The translations under genes and the position numbers were made by a program. Shown here piece by piece: positions 1 to 11,700 of a stretch of DNA of 32,419 nt (positions are counted from its first letter, which is position 1; each line of letters begins with the position of its first letter). Source of the stretch: Acanthaster planci (Eukaryota > Echinodermata > Asteroidea > Valvatida > Acanthasteridae); contig NW_019091372.1 in NCBI RefSeq assembly GCF_001949145.1, positions 1,495,723 through 1,528,141 on the forward strand, given 5' to 3'. The notes under the pieces are model-generated. The model had not been told where the DNA came from, made no database searches, and was given only the letters and a program-made list of their open reading frames with translations.

Positions 1-120
1 AGCACTAGTAGCGCTACTGCTAGCAGCACTACTATTAGCAGCACTACTACTAGTAGCACTACTACTAGTAGCACTAGTACTAGTAGCACTACTGCTAGCA
101 GCACTACTACAAGTAGCACT
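1..120. repeat. Imperfect trinucleotide / 15-bp tandem repeat
   Basis: The first 120 bases are built only from codon-like triplets such as AGC, ACT, AGT and GCT, arranged in loose 15-bp units (AGC-ACT-ACT-ACT-AGT and variants). The unit stays in register until about base 120, so two reading frames cross it without a stop. In frame 1 it would encode Ser/Thr only. In frame 2 it would encode Ala/Leu/Val only. It is cut by the window edge, so its true length is unknown. It may be a plain microsatellite or the low-complexity part of an exon. Confidence 0.85.
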
Positions 121-304
121 CAAGGAAACTATGGCTCATTATCTTTGGGGGCGAGAAGCTTTTAGGTTGCAGCACCCGAACTTTGTAACTCTTTACCAGA
201 ATCTTTTCTCATCTTTTCTTCGGTATGAAATTCCAGACAGGATCAGCAGCAAGAAAAGTATTTTTCCTTGGCTGGAGCGAAAAAAAAGGGTCAGTCAGAA
301 ATGA
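2..304 (+). CDS. Possible 3' end of a coding exon, cut by the window edge (unrecognised)
   Basis: Frame 2 is open from the window edge to a TGA at 302-304. The first 40 codons are Ala/Leu/Val repeat. The last 60 codons are ordinary mixed composition (charged and aromatic residues, ending in a basic KKRVSQK). Frame 1 is also open, as Ser/Thr repeat, and stops at a TAG at 163-165. About 60 codons of unique sequence without a stop in AT-rich DNA is mildly unusual but can occur by chance. No start, acceptor site or known domain is visible. If real, the AT-rich DNA to the right would be its 3' UTR. I do not recognise the product. Confidence 0.15.
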   Translation, partial: ALVALLLAALLLAALLLVALLLVALVLVALLLAALLQVALKETMAHYLWGREAFRLQHPNFVTLYQNLFSSFLRYEIPDRISSKKSIFPWLERKKRVSQK

Positions 305-3300
305 AAACCACAGAATTCATTACAGATGTCCTCAACCGTAGTAGTAATGTAATACTACCACAGTAGTTAAAATACTACATGTGCTAGTCACACATGGAAG
401 TCACCAAGTTCTCAGTTGATCCCCAGTTGTGAGACTTGAACATTCTAAATGCACTTCAATATTTTCTTGTATGCAGTGCCAAATTTGCCATTTTATATCA
501 CAAGACGTCATTTATTTACATTTAATATCGGTCTAACATATCACATTGTTTGGATTTTTTTTACCTCATTTCTGCCATTAAACCTTTTCACATTTTTTTA
601 AACTAATGTCAGAAACCTCTCTGGCATACTTTTTGAAACGACCAAACAAGCAATACCCAAAATGACTGAATCAGTTTGTCCACGATGTAATAACACGTGA
701 AAATATGCTACTCGACATCTAGGGTACACCGTGCCAAATGCTCTTGCACTTTGTTTCTGTGCTTTGCATGCATTCTTCTCATTTTTTCTAACTGCTTAAG
801 AACTATTCCAGACTTGTGTTTGAGTCTGTGTTCCTGGTTTGATTCTACGCTCTACCTGGGCATCCGTCAAAAATGGACATTGAGCGTTGTATTAATGTAG
901 AATGCCTATTTGTAGGGGACTAAGTCAACTTTACTGATAAATCAATATTGGCATTGTATGAGTGAGGGTTGGCAAACTATAACTAATAGTTTTTCAATAA
1001 TTATGACGCTGATGTCATTTTCGTCAGAAAAAGTTGAGGAATTTTCATTGTTACTAAATCAATACTCTATTAATACACTTGACATTGACACAACGTTGTA
1101 TTTGATGTAGGTCAACATTGACATATCGATGTGTCAGTAATTTGAAACAAAATCAATAAAAATCCCACTTCAATTTTCATCAATGAACTTATGCCATGGA
1201 CACCAAGTGAATATGACAATGCAATACTATTTTCTATAGGATACTATACCACGTTTTATATCTATTCCTTGAAATGAAAAAAATGGTTATAAAGTTAGCA
1301 ATTTCCAGAGACAAAATAGTTACAAAATATCTTGCCATACTTTCAATGAAATTCTGGTGACGAGAGTTGAGAGACTATTCTCAAATGGAGTTAAGCTCTT
1401 GCCAAGTGTGGATGACTACTCTTTGTCAGTATAGTTCAGTAGCAGTATTCCAAAATATTGGACTTGTTGGCCAAATTCTTTAAAAAAAAAAAGAATATTC
1501 AAGACATGTTGGGATATCTTCTCTTGCCGTTTGTATCAATTGATGAAATGTATTTGACCTTTTTCTAGAAGCCTAGGTATTGTAATATTATATTTGTAAA
1601 ATAACTAAATGTAATATGACAGTTTTACATTGTAGCTGTTGAAATACTGATCATTCCCTTTGGAGGTGATTGATATCGTCTCGCCTGCAGTCTTATTCTC
1701 TTTGTAAAGCTGGTAAAAACAGAAGAGTCAAAATCCCTTGAAATTTTATCAAAGCTTTGTTCATAGCAAGCTTCCAATAACCTGACCTCTGCACTATCAA
1801 ACACAAGAGGCTGTAGTTCAACTATTCAAAAGTTATTTGTAGAATAGCGCTATAGGTATCCGTAGATATTGTTGTGCTTTTAAAGTAATGGTATTTATGT
1901 AGCATGTATAATATAGTTTGCATATGAATATAACAAAGGTGAAGTTTATAGCATTTGTATCAAGGCTTACACTGATAAACTGTGTACAAACTGATTGATG
2001 TCAGTATTCTCTCCTTAAAATATTTTAGAATTTAGCGTTTATATCGTACAACTCATTTTTTATGCTTGGCTAAGAATGCATTTTCCCCTGCTCTGTTACA
2101 TTAAAAAAAAAATTTTTTCTAAATACTCAACAGTTGCATAACCAATGTGAACAGCATTGAATTGTAGTAAAACATTGCTTTAAGTTTAAAATTCTCAAAG
2201 TAATCTGAACTTTATTGCACATTTTTATGAACTTTTAACTAATACTTTCGACCATTCTTTGCAGTTATTGATACATTAGATTTCCATCTGATTTGTTTCA
2301 ACTCTTTAAGCATGTATTTTTGTAAGGTGAACTTTTGAGAGGTGGGGGAACATTCTAGTGCTTGACTTTTTTCAACCCTCATGGAGAGGTATTTAGCCTA
2401 GAGGTATTTGTACAAACTGTCTTTTTGTAGAAAATGCAAACTTATGGATGTCTGTAAAAACTGAAACAAGTGAAAGTGTATTTTAAAGGTAGCAATCGTA
2501 AAAAACAATATAGTTTCTTCCGCTTGTATAGGCTGAGATTCTTGAAAATCCAAAAGGTAGATGAATTGTTCTAGAGGAACCGTCTCCGTAGTAAAGGTGA
2601 AGATTTGTCTGAGCACAATTGCTCAACTTAGCAGTAGCCAATTTCAAGTAATCTTTGTCAGTAGGTTTCAAAATGTGGGTGCTATACTCGCGGAAGGTGC
2701 ATGTTTTTTGACGTCACGTCTGCCCATGTTTCACGGCAGTGAAATCAAAAGCCCAGACGTTGAAGGGAAAACTATTTGGCTATCGTTTGAGGTTAGAAAT
2801 TTACGTAGTCAATGCGTTTACAAAGAGAATGTCTAGGGAAAAAAAGATTAAAGAGAACATTGAAGAAATCATGGGCACTGCAAGAAAATCGATTTTCGTA
2901 AGCGTGAGACCTCAGTGACACTCTATGAGATAGCACTCATCAAAATACTTGTAATTTTAAAGCATTTAAAATTTGAATAACCAAGATAAGATGAAAACAA
3001 ACGGCTTGAGGCAAAATAATTGTCCGCTATATTACCTTTTAACTTTCTCTCCGTAGAACTAACTGCACAGTTTTTTTCACTTTAGTGATCGTACTGTCCA
3101 AGATCTTCACCTCATTTTCCTATCCAATTGTCTTCTGTTTTCATATATTTATACCCCATCCATATTTGAGGCCCGAACGAGGAACGTTAAACTTCCGAAG
3201 ACAGGACCAAATTGAGTACTTCCACTTGGTTCCCACAGTCAAATTTGATAAATGATTCGAGAGCTCAAGAAGAGCTCGAGGCAAGTTGGAAATGAAGCCA

Positions 3301-4020
3301 AGATTTTGAAAGTGGCCCATGGTGTGTTATGAGGGGCAACCGTTTTGAATAGGCTACCTAACAACCACTAGTTGAACCTTGAACAAAGTTATTGTGACTC
3401 TTACATTAAATCCCTCTCGGTGTACCTCCGCGTAACAGGGGCTGGGACAACCCCGATTATGTACTGGACGTTCCTAATAAACTGTAAAACATTGTCTTTT
3501 TATAAAAATTGTTTTATTTTGGCATGCTTCACGTGTTCACTTGTATTTTTAGTGACTCATTTTAATCCGTAATTTCCCCCCTTTTTTCCCACTGAAGAAT
3601 CTGAAAGCATCGTCAAGTGTTTACAAAAGAAAAACTCTGATTTTTTTATCTCGGATGTATCAAGACCAAAAATGTATGCATCGCGTTGGAAAAGTTTATT
3701 TGATCGCAAACTTGTTCATCAAACAAAAACTTGAATGCTTTTGCAACATTTTCATTTTGGTTTCCCCCTGTCAAATTCTTTTCAATGGAGGTCTTGTCTT
3801 TAAAATTATGTCCCCTGACTTTTAAAAGAAAACGCGTGAAGGAAGAATTCCAAGTTGCAGATTTCTCATTGGCTAGAAAAAGTTTGCATGCCTGCCGTCT
3901 AGACCAATTGCGTGACAGAACTTTATCCAAACAGCGCATGCGCGCTGACTTAACCAAGTGAGTGTTGTTTGGTTGTGTACACTAAAACGTTTATATTTAT
4001 CTTTTAACCAGGGAAAGTAA
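305..4020. other. AT-rich stretch without recognisable gene
   Basis: The sequence is AT-rich with many short A and T runs and no open frame with a recognisable domain. Small open frames here (for example 2561-2836 and 3646-3957) look like chance. The composition would suit a long 3' UTR of a plus-strand gene ending near 304 or intergenic DNA; I cannot separate the two. Confidence 0.5.
3476..3481 (+). promoter_or_regulatory. Candidate poly(A) signal AATAAA
   Basis: An AATAAA hexamer is followed within 50 bases by T-rich sequence, the usual layout of a cleavage site. It is the best-looking such site right of the possible left-edge exon. AATAAA also occurs by chance in AT-rich DNA (another lies near 1155), so this is weak. 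Confidence 0.2.
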
Positions 4021-4156
4021 GACGAGAGAGTTGGCCTAGTGGAGAGGCACGTGGGATCTGTAAACCAGAAGTTGCGGGTTCGAATCCCGGGATCGTCAAG
4101 GGTGCCTTTTACTTTTTCTCCAACTGTGCTTGGTTGCATAAAAAGAGTAAAATCTT
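4021..4156 (+). mobile_element. tRNA-derived SINE-like element (plus strand)
   Basis: The first 77 bases (4021-4097) look like a decayed tRNA. The A box TGGCCTAGTGG (4032-4042) and B box GGTTCGAATCC (4077-4087) match the Pol III consensus and sit 34 bases apart. The D stem GCCT/AGGC is intact, and five of seven acceptor pairs survive (GACGA with TCGTC). The anticodon-loop region TCTGTAAACCAG resembles tRNA-Thr(UGU), but the anticodon stem no longer pairs well, so this is not a working tRNA. About 60 bases of non-tRNA sequence with an A-rich end follow, as in a SINE. The right boundary is approximate. Confidence 0.6.
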
Positions 4157-4275
4157 CATTTTATTTTATTTTATCTAGTTAGCTACACGACGCTCCGTGG
4201 GACTCCTCCCTGGTGCAGGTTGCCCTGACCGGGACTCGAACCGCGACCCTCTGCGTTCCGCACCGAGGCCTCTGA
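4157..4275 (-). mobile_element. tRNA-derived SINE-like element (minus strand) with AAAAT tail
   Basis: Read on the minus strand, this has a perfect B box GGTTCGAGTCC (4232-4242) in a tRNA-like T arm, then about 55 bases of body, then a tail of repeated AAAAT units (4157-4175). A short repetitive tail after a Pol III head is typical of tRNA-derived SINEs. The A box is weak (around AGGCCTCGGTG), so the 5' part is probably degraded or truncated. It lies tail to tail with the neighbouring plus-strand element but does not share its body, so they belong to different families. Confidence 0.55.
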
Positions 4276-4290
4276 CGACTTTCTAATCTG

Positions 4291-7245
4291 GGTCCCCAAT
4301 AAGAGAAGTTCTTCTGGTATATTTATCTAAAAGACTCAACGGGAGAAACTGAAAACCTTGGAACAAACCTCGGTCTTAGGGAAGTTCTGCATCATGTCAT
4401 CTGACTACCGGCGATCCCGACGTCGTCGTTCGAATTCCAAAAACCATGAATTATCGGATCGTACTTTGGAAGTTTATTGTTGGATTCTCGTTATGGTTCG
4501 GATCGATATTTGGGTCTAAGAAGGTAAGTTTGTTCGAAGCCATCCAAAGGTCTATAGGTGGGCCTAAAGCACTTAAATTCTAAGGAAGTTGAGGAATTGT
4601 TGCGGGCTCTGTTGCACACAAGTACGGTGCTCGGACGACCAAAATTTGTAGGAAATCGGGCAAAGACTCTGTATTTATGTGGAATCATTCTTAACAGATC
4701 GGCGCGCTACAGCAAAAAATCCACGATCTCTGCGGGTTTCGGAATCTGTGGAAGTTTGCGGCAATATGACACCTATTCTGTAGTTCACTAGATGAATTTC
4801 AGCAGTCGAAGGTCGAAATAACATTTGGGTTATAATTTAACAAATTTATATTTTGCCTATAGGCCTATCTCACTATGAGTATTCGTAAAGGAGTCATTTT
4901 GGTTGCGACGTGTTCACCTACATGCATTTAAAAACTTCAAATTAACGATTTCACATCAAACAAATCCATTTCTGATGCATGTATTCAGAATCGCAATAAT
5001 TTAATTGGTACTAGAAACTGGACAAGGGCATCTTTACAATGTGCACGGACACAGTTGGCAAGATACGACATATGGTTCACAAATACATCGACTACGTGTG
5101 CAACGCAACACTCGTCCATTCACGACTAGTCTGCTTCTTGAAACGCACCAGCGCCCTCTACTGACCCACATCGGACAAAAAGGTTGGAAGCAAATTTCTT
5201 ATCAAATATTGTTGTAAGTTGGGCTTACAAATGAAACTGAGAATGAATGAACTTTACAAAAATATGCGCCATTTTATGGGCGGCCATCGTTTTCTCATTG
5301 ATTCGACAACAGCTTGCAACGGATAAATATGCAGTAGCATGTTCTTGCACAGTTACATAGCTGTTTCATCAAATGGCCATCCGAGGCCTACTAGCCACCC
5401 CTAGACCTTTGATGTGGAAAGATCTATGCGTGATTATATAATGTTCCTTTTCAGAGAATAAACATAGATATACTACAGAAATATTTGTTCTGGCTTTGAA
5501 GAAATATGGCACTCTCCAATTCACTGCGATAGACACCTGTGTTAGCATCACAGTTGACTAAGGCGGACACACATTTAATACATAAAATTGCACCAGGTTT
5601 GCTTGCATCCAACACCTGAACTCCCAAATTCGGACCTTAGGGCCATGGAAACCAGTTTTGGGCCATGGGAGCCAGTTCTGGACGTAGAGCACGGAACTAT
5701 AACTTTGGCTGGTAAAATGTAAATTCTTTGCTACACCAAAGCATGTCATATTGGCCAATAAATCTCTTGTGTTCAGGCTGATGGGTCCAAGTAACCTGGA
5801 GCTCTGTTGCCTAAAATCTACTTAATCCGTTTACACTACACGATATAAAAACATTAAAGTTACAAAAATACACCCAATTCCATAAATACAACGGGACCAA
5901 TACTGAATAACAGTGGTACGTACATTAATTTCTGGTTGTTTTATAAAATTCTTTCTTGCGAGCCTACAGCCAGACGATTCAACAAGGAACACCCTTCATA
6001 GAATTTTTTAATTTGCAAAACTTTCTTTGGGCAAAATTATCAACTGATATCTGGGCATTTTTCCAGTGAACATGCGCTAGATGGCTTCAAATTGTGAACG
6101 GTCCGCCCAACTTGAATTCTCACAGACCAAGTCACACATTTGAGAGAGAATCTGTGTTGGCAACAGTAAAGATTCAAACTAAACTTTATACGCGGTTTGT
6201 TTGTCTGTTTTTATCTGTTTGGTAGTAGATCACTGAACGATAGCACTGTCTGACCAGATAAATCCGTCAAGTTTTACATATGAATGTTTGGGCTTCGGGC
6301 TGTCAGTAATATGTCTATGAGAAGTGACTCAGCTGCAAGCCAGCAACATCCGTACGGTCGTGTGTTACAAACAACCGTAGCCAGGGCCTTGCGAAGCAGC
6401 CTACGAAGTCAACTGCCGGTGAAGTGTGCTCCACTCATGGCCCTCAATAAATTGATATTGTTCCCAAACTGAAAGACTGGAAAATGCAGTAACATTTTAA
6501 ACGTCGTAAAATTTGTCGTTAAACATGTACACTGTATGGGATGTCAACAAATCGAAGTACCGAAATATTTGACTGAGAAATTCCATTTTTATCGACAGCA
6601 TTTCATGCTTGGCAGAGTTCATTGGTGATTCATACAAATTATTACTGTCTGCAGAGAGCAGTGGAGGGGGGGGCAGGATAAGGGCGGTGAAAGGGGGGGG
6701 GGTTGATTGCAGATGGATACAGACTTACCCAAATAGACAAAAATCAGTTCTCCGTTACTGTACATTCAACTATTACAGGGTGGCTCTGTCGTCGTGGTTT
6801 AGTGCAGTGGAGTTCAGCAAGCCTGGCGGCGGTGCAGAAAAGGTTTACGCGTATCGGAGAGTGGCTTTATCACCGAGTCCGAGGGAGAGAAATGGTCCTG
6901 TGCGGTTGCTTCAAGCTCGGTATCCGCTTGGTGACATTACACGCATGCTGCTGTGGTCTTTCCCAAGAGCGCATATGGCCTCCTTCTCCATGGCAACCTG
7001 ACTCTCTAAAAACTGGGAACGTGATCGTCTGCCCACTGAGACACAAAATGTGACATTTAAATATTCTACTCTCATCTTGGGGGTTGCTCTATATCCTACA
7101 GTCATTTAATCCAAAGAGCACATTCTTAAAAAATATACTACAAACTACCAATCTTTTTTCTTACAGTACTACAGATATCAAGTAAAATCCATTACAGTTA
7201 GGAGTACATTTACATGTTCAATATACAAAGATGAAAACTTTTGAC
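4291..7245. other. No recognisable gene
   Basis: I see no exon or RNA gene here. Content includes a two-copy direct repeat at about 5640-5682 (unit near GGGCCATGGAAACCAGTTTT, with a few differences), a CTCF-like site (listed separately), and two G-rich runs at 6664-6703. Two overlapping frames at 6609-7053 stay open through the G-rich part but have no recognisable domain and look like chance. Confidence 0.5.
5151..5164 (-). promoter_or_regulatory. CTCF-like motif
   Basis: On the minus strand the sequence is TCAGTAGAGGGCGC. It differs at one position from the core CTCF consensus CCASYAGRKGGCRC as known from animals. It is a motif match only; binding is inferred. Confidence 0.35.
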
Positions 7246-7517
7246 CAAAGATCGTATAGCGCCGCAGGCGCAAGATGGATAACTCTGCCCAAAAGATGTA
7301 ATTACCGTGGGCGCCATTTGAGCAAGCCACACGCCTGCGCAGTTTACGGTAATGCTTGGGCGCAGGCTCACCAGGTGTACATGCCTGCCGCGGCACCTGC
7401 GTCTGTGCATTAATGTGCATTGTGCAGGCGTATCGCTTGCTCAAACGGTGCCGTTCTACGTGTATTCACGGTGAAGTTCGCCATCTTGCGCCCCTTCGCG
7501 GCGCTATACGATCTTTG
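7246..7517. mobile_element. Fold-back MITE with 20-bp perfect terminal inverted repeats
   Basis: The left end CAAAGATCGTATAGCGCCGC (7246-7265) is exactly the reverse complement of 7498-7517. Pairing continues inward after a 4-base offset (GGCGCAAGATGG with CCATCTTGCGCC). It resumes deeper in the arms, where TTTGAGCAAGC and ACGCCTGC occur in both. Nearly the whole 272 bp can therefore fold back on itself, the form of a non-autonomous DNA transposon. No coding sequence is inside. I could not identify a clear target-site duplication, so the superfamily is unassigned. It lies about 1.2 kb beyond the tetraspanin stop codon and could fall within or beyond its 3' UTR. Confidence 0.75.
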
Positions 7518-8709
7518 CGTTTAACAGCTATTCTTAAATAGTATAAACTGTGATCAAAATGGGCTCAGATGGGCTGTGGCTTACTTTGAGATTATACGGG
7601 CAGAATCCAGGAAAACTTCTGAACTTTCAAAATAATAAACGGACCATGTAACAATAGTTCAAACAGACATTTGTTTAAGCCTGTTGCAAGTATCAAACCG
7701 TATAAACTCTTCTTTCAGTGATACATGAGCAAGTTACTGTGATCTGGAAGCTGTATCTAAATCAGATCTTTTATGGCTGTGGCTTATGTTTCTGATTCAG
7801 ATTTTGCTATAGTGAGTGGCCATAGCCGCAGATGACATTGGGACTATGCTACTGTAGATCAGTAAGCATTAAGCAAAGCAGTGCATGAAGAAGTCAGAGT
7901 ACCAGACCAGAGATCACTTCTTTCCACTAAAAAAGGTCTGCTATTAATTTTAATGTTCCCTCATGAAAGTAATCTCCCGAAGTTGAATCCTAATCACAAT
8001 GTAAACCACAGCTCCTGACAGAATAACGTACATTGTACCATTTAAGAGAACGAAATAAAAATTGCCAGTTTGTGACCAGCAAAAACTAATGAAAGAAGAC
8101 ACCACATACTGATGTACATGTATATATACAAAATCTAGCTAACAGGGTTGGAGTGTCATTTGTTTATCCAAATAAACGGCATTCCTGGAAAACAAAGGCT
8201 AGATTATTCTGATGAACTGCAGGGTTTTTTATGTACAAGGACATCACATAGAGGACTTGGGAGAGTTGAGAATACCACTACAGGTCGCTGAGTCAAAATA
8301 AGAAAACAAGATCAATAAAAACCTGGAGACGTATGTTTGAGTGCTACCTTTTGTTTGGCATGATGAACAAGAACTGAACAATTTTCATGTACCAGTGGGC
8401 TTGTTTAGTAACGTGCCGCTTCCCTTCGGGTTAGGGGCAGGTGTTTTTCAGACATTTCCAGAAATTGTTAAGAACACGAATTTCCTTTTGGTATCAACTG
8501 ACGGCTTGACTAAATGATCAACAAGCCATCGTTTTTAAAAATGCTGTTATATGTAAAATTCCAATCCATTCAACGGATTGACTATAAAAAAAAACCACTT
8601 TCTTTAGTTCATCAGAAGATTAAAAAAGTCGAACTTGACACCCCTGTGGCATTTGAATGGCAATATCAAGTGTACCCCCTGGCATGGGAATGGCATGGGC
8701 TTCTGGTGT
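7518..8709 (-). other. Tetraspanin 3' UTR and downstream sequence, end not located
   Basis: This follows the tetraspanin stop codon on its strand. No minus-strand AATAAA was found. The variant ATTAAA at 7949-7954 is the nearest plausible poly(A) signal and would give a 3' UTR of roughly 750-780 bases. Apart from that I see no gene. Confidence 0.35.
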
Positions 8710-8787
8710 CTAGAGAGGATAGGACTTCTCCCTGTCGGCCCTCCTGATGGCGCAGCACAGGCAGAGTGAGAACAGCATGCCCAGGAG
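8710..8787 (-). CDS. Tetraspanin exon 7: end of TM4, cytoplasmic tail, stop
   Basis: The acceptor ends in CCATAG at 8788-8793. The exon encodes residues 225-249, LLGMLFSLCLCC followed by a basic tail AIRRADREKSYPL, then TAG at 8712-8710. LLGM continues TM4 directly from the Q224 that ends exon 6. The tail cysteines 233, 235 and 236 are typical palmitoylation positions. The frame is fixed by exon 6, since the other frames give no tetraspanin sequence. Confidence 0.93.
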   Translation of the reverse strand, partial: LLGMLFSLCLCCAIRRADREKSYPL

Positions 8788-11700
8788 CTATGGCGAGCAG
8801 AAAGGGGCAAAATAAACGTCTCTAAATGTTAGACGCACGACAATAGCATTTATAAACCACAGAGTGATCATTCACCCATGATCGGACACACTTCCACTCA
8901 ACTGCCATTTCGTCTATACAGACCAGTCTGGACGCGGGATTCTCGGATCTAGAACTGTCGTATTGCAATTTTGTAGTGCGGCATTCTCGTAAGACGATAC
9001 TGGTACACAGAAATATCTTGCAAGCAAACTTGAATCCTTAACCCCTTCGCTCCGGGAGACGGCAAGAGCCGTGGCTTTGTGTGAGGATTAGTGCATACCA
9101 CACATACAGTCTATTCACCATGCACCTGCGGTTACCATGTGGGCCTGCTGTTGGACAGAGCTTTGCATACTGGGCATACCACAGCCCAGCAGTCACCGTC
9201 AAAAGAATCCTGGCGCGAAGGGGTTAATGCTGATTGGTTAAAATCCGCGGCAACAAAAGTGTGATGGTCCATATGTTCTAACTTCCTGTACAGTGCTGCT
9301 ATACTCTACCCCGACACAAAACACGAAGTCAAAAGTCACGCATCTGCCGCCATGCATACTCATTAAGTTCCAGTGTTTTCTCGAGTACAGAATGTACATT
9401 CAGTCATTATACTGCAAATAAGATTCCCTTGAAACTAAATTTGTTATCAAGCGCTTGTGGAACAAAAATAATGTAGTATGTCTGTACCCCACATGGTTAC
9501 AAACACTTTCCATCTTCCACCTGCACCCATCTCCCACCTGCACCCATCTTCCACCTGCACCCATCTCCCACCTGCACCCATCTTCCACCTGCACCCATCT
9601 TCCACTTGCACCCATCAAGATGATAATATTGTTACATCCCAAACAATGGGACTTGGAAGCAAATAAGCACTATGCACTGACTTTTAGCTTGGCTGAACAT
9701 TTCATAGCCATGTATTGTGAGTAGGCAAAAGAGGCATATGGCCCACACAAAACATTCTGTCACTGTTTGACAATCGACTGGTTGCATTCACCACACATAT
9801 TTCAATGATCTTGACTCGTAAAAAGTTCATTCCTTACCTGTACGGCTCCTATGCCGATGGCAAGTCCAGCCACGAGGACCGCATTGTCTTCCAGCATCTT
9901 GAACAGAGCCGAGGTGCACCCCTGCCCAAGACAGAAGGAAACACCCACAATGATGACCACTCGAAAGAAACTAACATCAAGGGAGGTTGAAACGACAGCA
10001 AGGGGTGTGACTGGGTGAAAGTGGGAAGGGCCAAGAGCACTTTCCCCTACTACTATTATCAAGCATTTCTGGAAACCAAGGATTCCTTAAAATACCCTAG
10101 GAACTGTAGCTTCAAGATAAGCATGAAGAGTCCTGCAGAAAGGAGATGTTTCCAAGCAGTCACAGTTAAAAGGAGCGGGAGGAAAACCCTGGAAGAATAT
10201 TCCGGGTAAAAAAACTATGGAATCGGCGAGGGATTGTAAACACCAAGTCCCCATCACGGACCAGGCCGGGGATCCAACCGGGGCCGCAGAGGCGCAAAGA
10301 CCCAGCCAATCTGGGACTCCCTCTCCGTGGAGGTGGCCTGTGTATACTTACTTCATTGTAGACCGTCAAGAGGGTTATTGGGAAGGATATGCCCTCCGTG
10401 CAGCCTTCAGTTTCTCCCCTGCAACAGGAGTCGGGCAGTCGGCCGTAGGCAGAGTCTTCCCAGTCATTGGGACCCACCGCTCCGCAACACTTCAGCTTCA
10501 TATCAGAAAAACAAGTCATAACATCATCATTTGCGATCTGACCAATTACACTCGTCACATTTCACAGGGCAGTCAAACCGACACTGAGCCGGTCCAGTAT
10601 TTCAACAAGGTAGGGTTACTTCAGAACAAATCAAGTGTGCAAGTCCGTGCCTGAACACACTGACAGGGCTGACCTCAATCCCCCCCCCATTGCTGTCAAG
10701 ATGCCGCATCTACACTGTGCCAAAGTCACTTCCTTCGCATTTGGCACAGCTGCGTACGCAGCATCTCGACTGGGCCTTAACGGTACACGTAGCCATACTG
10801 AATTTCAGTTGACCCATCGAGGATTGCCTGGCCACATCACTACCACTTAACACAGGGCTCAAAGCCTTTTTGAGAAGTTGTCGCATCAAGATTGCATCAC
10901 TAGGCTTCTTGGTGGCAGGTAGGGGGGTGGAAGAATTTCATGACATTTTGGGCTGAAGTTTCCGAGAGATAAGGTCTACACCGACCATCTAGGAAACCTG
11001 AATGTACATGTACCTGCTGTTGCATGTTATCCACCGCTTTGACGATCACTTGATTATCTTCCTGGTAAGCTTCCCGAATTGTGCTGAGTATGCCTGTATA
11101 CACACAGGAAAACAGAGACTAAACTTACACCTGCAAACAATTGACTGTTCTTTTCAGAGATGACGATATCTTGTGGCATTATTAAATGAATTTTACATAA
11201 CACACTTGTCTAGCACAGGGTACAGATACATTTACGCTTCAATAATAATTTGAGGATTGTTACTGTCTCGCTTCTGCTACATTCACTATGCTTCAAGTCC
11301 TCCCATTTGTAAAAGTAGCACCTGCTATCCTGTTTCCTACAAAATTTGTATCCCACTTCTGCCACCAATTGCATTCATGAGTTACGCCAAACTTTCTTAC
11401 CACGCACAACAAGCATGGGTGGAAAGAAAAATCTTGAGCCACGGTGGTCCCTTCATTTGCTTCAACATGCCTGTGGATTTATTCCTAGCAGTTGAGAATC
11501 AGCACCAAGATTCGTTCATGTGATTCATAACAATACACAAATGACAGCCAGTGCTTCCACACAGGGACAACATTTGGAAATCCCACTTCTGCCACCGTCG
11601 CCCACTGCTGCCCTACAGCAGCTGGTTTTCGCTTATCTTGCGCATGTCTGAATGCCTACCTTTTTCCACAATGCTTTTGAGTTGCTCCCTGTTGAGATAG

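Larger units (their letters stand above)
8788..9837 (-). other. Tetraspanin intron 6
   Basis: The intron is 1050 bases, with a GTAAGG donor and a TAG acceptor. It contains a TTAA-flanked MITE and a 17-bp minisatellite (both listed separately). No coding sequence is seen in it. Confidence 0.85.

Noticed and set aside
1-120. CRISPR-like array
   Set aside because: There are no spacers; it is a continuous degenerate triplet repeat in eukaryotic DNA.
4021-4097. Functional tRNA-Thr gene
   Set aside because: The anticodon stem and two acceptor pairs are broken and a SINE-like body follows, so it is a tRNA-derived repeat and not a working tRNA.
9400-9724. Open frames on both strands across 9400-9724
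   Set aside because: They are produced by the 17-bp minisatellite, which lies in an intron; the repeat shifts frame every unit and encodes no domain.
10217-10654. 145-codon plus-strand frame
   Set aside because: It is the antisense shadow of tetraspanin exon 5, which has clear splice sites and family motifs on the minus strand.
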